Assembly: GCA_947457605.1 (NCBI GenBank)
Contig: CANGWP010000098.1
Coordinates: 1 to 8,384 of the forward strand
Length of the DNA: 8,384 nucleotides
Source: Bdellovibrionales bacterium
GTDB lineage: Bacteria; Bdellovibrionota; UBA1018; CAIMNF01
Direction: 5' to 3'
The translations under genes and the position numbers were made by a program. Positions 6,540 through 8,384 of the stretch are shown in pieces (positions within the stretch are counted from its first letter, which is position 1; each line of letters starts with the position of its first letter). The notes under the pieces were generated by a model. That model saw only the letters and a list, made by a program, of their open reading frames with translations, did not search any database and was not told the DNA's origin.

Positions 6540-6629
6540 TTCGAAAGATCTTTATCGGTGGAGCATCATTTTCCACTAAATTCATTTTATTTTTTTGCGC
6601 CGCTGCCGCTTTGATCTAAGCTGTGATAC

Positions 6630-6869
6630 ATGGATTCCATCATGAACACACAGGTCAAGGGTCTTACCATCGTAGGGTTAATGCTTGCTGCTGCGGCAGT
6701 AATTCTTGCGGTTTTTTTCGTGGATATGGCAGAAAACGCACTTATGGGGGCCTCAACACGGTATAAACCTGAAATTCCGGCCTCCGCACCAACAGACATC
6801 ACCAAAGCTCCGCAGTGCGCACCAGGCTATGACAAGACCTGGGTTGGCTGCCAAAGCTTGGCTCAATAA
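6630..6869 (+). CDS. Small single-helix membrane protein, unknown function
   Basis: A 79-residue protein. A short N-terminus (MDSIMNTQVKG) is followed by one hydrophobic segment, about residues 12-32 (LTIVGLMLAAAAVILAVFF), then a polar tail of some 45 residues with two Cys, QCAPGYDKTWVGCQS, spaced so that they could form a disulfide if the tail is periplasmic. No lipobox follows the hydrophobic segment, so it is likely a membrane anchor. ATG 6630 or 6642 could be the start; neither has a good Shine-Dalgarno. The gene ends 12 bases before the permease gene on the same strand, which suggests co-transcription. I do not recognise the family, and being real rests on composition and spacing. Confidence 0.55.
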   Translation: MDSIMNTQVKGLTIVGLMLAAAAVILAVFFVDMAENALMGASTRYKPEIPASAPTDITKAPQCAPGYDKTWVGCQSLAQ

Positions 6870-6881
6870 ATCCGGCTTTAC

Positions 6882-7910
6882 ATGGCAACAAAGTTAAACC
6901 AAAAGGAAGGCCTTCAGCTCGCCTTCCTTTTCTGTGTTACTCTTTTTTTAGTTTCAGTTTTATTTTTCACATCATCCCTTAGACCGGTGACCCTCCTCAC
7001 AGTTTTGAATGTGCTGATTCTTAGCCCTGTGATTCATTTTCTCAACTCCAAGAGAGTCCCTAAGCTCTGGGGAATCATTTTGGTTTATGCGATTCTTACA
7101 CTTTTTTTCGTTTTTGGTGTTACCCGTCTGATTCAGGTGATCTCCCAACAATGGTCTGGCTTCATCGATTCACTGCCCGCCCTTAGCGATGCAATTCTCT
7201 CCAAGGTGGACGAAATGGAGATCCGCTTGAGGGACCAAATGGACGTGGACTTGGGAATTCACAATTCAATCATTCAATCCAGCTCTCAAATCAGAAACTG
7301 GGCCCTTACCCACATCCCCCAAATCATTGGAAATCTCGCCTCCGCCGCGCTCCTGGTTCCGGTCTTTTCTTTTTTTATTTTAAAAGATGGGGACAAATTC
7401 ACACGACTTTACCTTCAATTGATACCTCATCGATTTTCAAAAACTGCTACCGGGGTGATTGAAAAAATTTCTTTCGCATTGGGCACTTTTTTACGGGCAA
7501 AGCTGTTTGAAGCCCTACTCTTCGGCTTAATGACATATTTGGGATTGATTGTCTTGAAAGCCCCCTATGCCGGACTTTTTGCGCTGATTGGCGGTCTGCT
7601 CAACTTCATTCCCTATCTGGGACCATTTATCGGCGCCGCGCCTCCGTTGCTGATCTTTGGATTTTCCTCAACACAAGAACATTTATTCTGGCCGGCAGTC
7701 ATCCTTCTTATCGCGGTGAACATAATCGATAATTTTGTTGTTTTTCCGATTTTCGTCGCAAGAATCGTGAACCTCTCCCCTCTTACGCTTCTTCTTTCCG
7801 TGGCTGTCGGCCAGGAGTTTTATGGAATCGTGGGAATGTTGCTTGCAGTCCCTTTGGCTTCGATCCTTAAGATCATCTATCTTGAGATCCAGCCCCTCAT
7901 TTACAAGTAA
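6882..7910 (+). CDS. AI-2E/PerM-family membrane permease
   Basis: A 342-residue inner-membrane protein of the AI-2E transporter (UPF0118, PF01594; PerM, YdiK, TqsA) family. Members have been linked to autoinducer-2 export, sodium/proton exchange and other efflux; the substrate here is unknown. Family features in order: paired N-terminal hydrophobic segments (about 11-52), a further segment (63-82), an amphipathic soluble region (85-150), FFILKDGDKF (164-173) followed by LIP (180-182), FLRAKLFEALLFG (203-215), GGLLNFIPYLGPFIGAAPP (237-255), NIIDNFVVFP (280-289), LSP (298-300) and GIVGMLLAVPLASILK (315-330). Length is normal. ATG at 6882 is a natural start ahead of the first helix, though without a clear ribosome site; it follows the small membrane protein gene by 12 bases. 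Its 3' end overlaps the convergent methyltransferase-like gene by 10 bases. Confidence 0.92.
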   Translation: MATKLNQKEGLQLAFLFCVTLFLVSVLFFTSSLRPVTLLTVLNVLILSPVIHFLNSKRVPKLWGIILVYAILTLFFVFGVTRLIQVISQQWSGFIDSLPALSDAILSKVDEMEIRLRDQMDVDLGIHNSIIQSSSQIRNWALTHIPQIIGNLASAALLVPVFSFFILKDGDKFTRLYLQLIPHRFSKTATGVIEKISFALGTFLRAKLFEALLFGLMTYLGLIVLKAPYAGLFALIGGLLNFIPYLGPFIGAAPPLLIFGFSSTQEHLFWPAVILLIAVNIIDNFVVFPIFVARIVNLSPLTLLLSVAVGQEFYGIVGMLLAVPLASILKIIYLEIQPLIYK

Positions 7911-8383
7911 AGGAATCCAAGCTTGGACTTGATCAAAACAAGCAACCCCATACCCAAGATCAACGCAAAAAATGAAGCATAGGCCTCGAATGCGCGATTT
8001 TGATTCGCGAGTTCCATCGAGAAACGATAAACCTCAGGAGCTGAGTTGATCTTCTCAAGCTCTTGTCTATTGGGAGCAGTAAACCGCGGCAAAAACCGAG
8101 GCACCAGATTGCAATACTCCAAGTAAGCATTGCCAAAATAGGAGGGAAGCTTCGCCTCCTCATGTCGGATCACGTAGTGATAGTTAAGAAAGAAGACAAA
8201 GGCCATAAGCGCAGTCAGTCCGTATGCACCAACACTCAGGGTTGCCCCAAGAGCCATCAAAAAAGTACCGAGATAAAGCGGATTTCTTGTATGCGCATAA
8301 GGCCCGCCTACGGCCAACTTGGACTCTTTTCTAAGGTAACCACTCGAAATGAATCGAAGAGTTGCCCCGATGAAACAAACAAG
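7901..8383 (-). CDS. Isoprenylcysteine carboxyl methyltransferase-like membrane protein (5' end outside window)
   Basis: The frame is open from the right edge of the window to TAA at 7903-7901, giving 161 residues; the TTG at 8317 is internal. The protein belongs to the ICMT/phospholipid-methyltransferase membrane superfamily, which moves a methyl group from S-adenosylmethionine to a thiol, carboxylate or lipid substrate. The signature is GYLRKESKLAVGGPYAHTRN followed by PLYLGTFL, then a hydrophobic segment, then an EE pair (HEEAKLPSYFGNAYLEYCNLVPRFLP in outline) where the superfamily places SAM-contacting residues. After VPRFLPR comes a roughly 45-residue polar stretch and a final hydrophobic helix (ASFFALILGMGLLVLI), an extension that shorter family members lack. 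Bacterial members rarely modify prenylated proteins, so the substrate is open. It overlaps the permease gene tail to tail by 10 bases. Confidence 0.8.
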   Translation of the reverse strand, partial: LVCFIGATLRFISSGYLRKESKLAVGGPYAHTRNPLYLGTFLMALGATLSVGAYGLTALMAFVFFLNYHYVIRHEEAKLPSYFGNAYLEYCNLVPRFLPRFTAPNRQELEKINSAPEVYRFSMELANQNRAFEAYASFFALILGMGLLVLIKSKLGFLYL

Positions 8384-8384
8384 G

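Noticed and set aside
7916..7927. Perfect 12-base palindrome TCCAAGCTTGGA near the permease/methyltransferase junction
   Set aside because: Short, within coding sequence, no T tract, and no second copy seen; probably chance.
8315..8317. TTG (minus strand) as the start of the methyltransferase-like gene
   Set aside because: The upstream codons extend the family pattern (GYLRKESKL before GGPYAHTRNP) to the right edge, so the gene is cut by the window.

Overview
The window looks like chromosomal backbone of a Gram-negative bacterium of moderate GC, estimated by eye at a little under 50%. A periplasmic PBP4-type peptidase, a GTP-type PEP carboxykinase, a small Cys/His protein with a FliA-like promoter, and several lineage-specific small proteins would fit a flagellated Bdellovibrio-like or other former delta-proteobacterial lineage. 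That placement is inference: no rRNA or other decisive marker is present. I see no mobile element, CRISPR array, tRNA or rRNA.

Layout. Left edge to 880 (+): 3' part of an unrecognised protein gene. 875-1639 (-): alpha/beta hydrolase. 1664-1842: about 180 bases with no credible protein gene but unusually dense long-range complementarity, best read as a structured RNA from the minus strand (either a 6S-like or novel RNA, or a leader of the hydrolase) ending in a terminator-like hairpin. 1850-2074 (-): 74-residue Cys/His protein with the only textbook Shine-Dalgarno in the window and a close match to a sigma-28 (FliA) promoter. 2247-3047 (+): membrane-anchored left-handed beta-helix acyltransferase. 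3030-4940 (-): GTP-dependent PEP carboxykinase, lying 12 bases downstream of 4953-6539 (-), a PBP4-family D-Ala-D-Ala carboxypeptidase. 6630-6869 (+): small one-helix membrane protein, 12 bases before 6882-7910 (+), an AI-2E/PerM-family permease. 7901 to right edge (-): isoprenylcysteine-methyltransferase-like membrane protein, cut by the window.

The genes do not form one pathway. Several act at the envelope (PBP4, acyltransferase, permease, membrane methyltransferase). PEP carboxykinase supplies gluconeogenesis from oxaloacetate, as needed by an organism feeding on amino acids. All three convergent gene pairs overlap at their 3' ends by 6, 18 and 10 bases, and the middle overlap is folded into tandem inverted repeats.

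The items most worth follow-up are the structured RNA region at 1664-1842 and the FliA-like promoter driving the adjacent small Cys/His protein. No new multi-gene system is evident.
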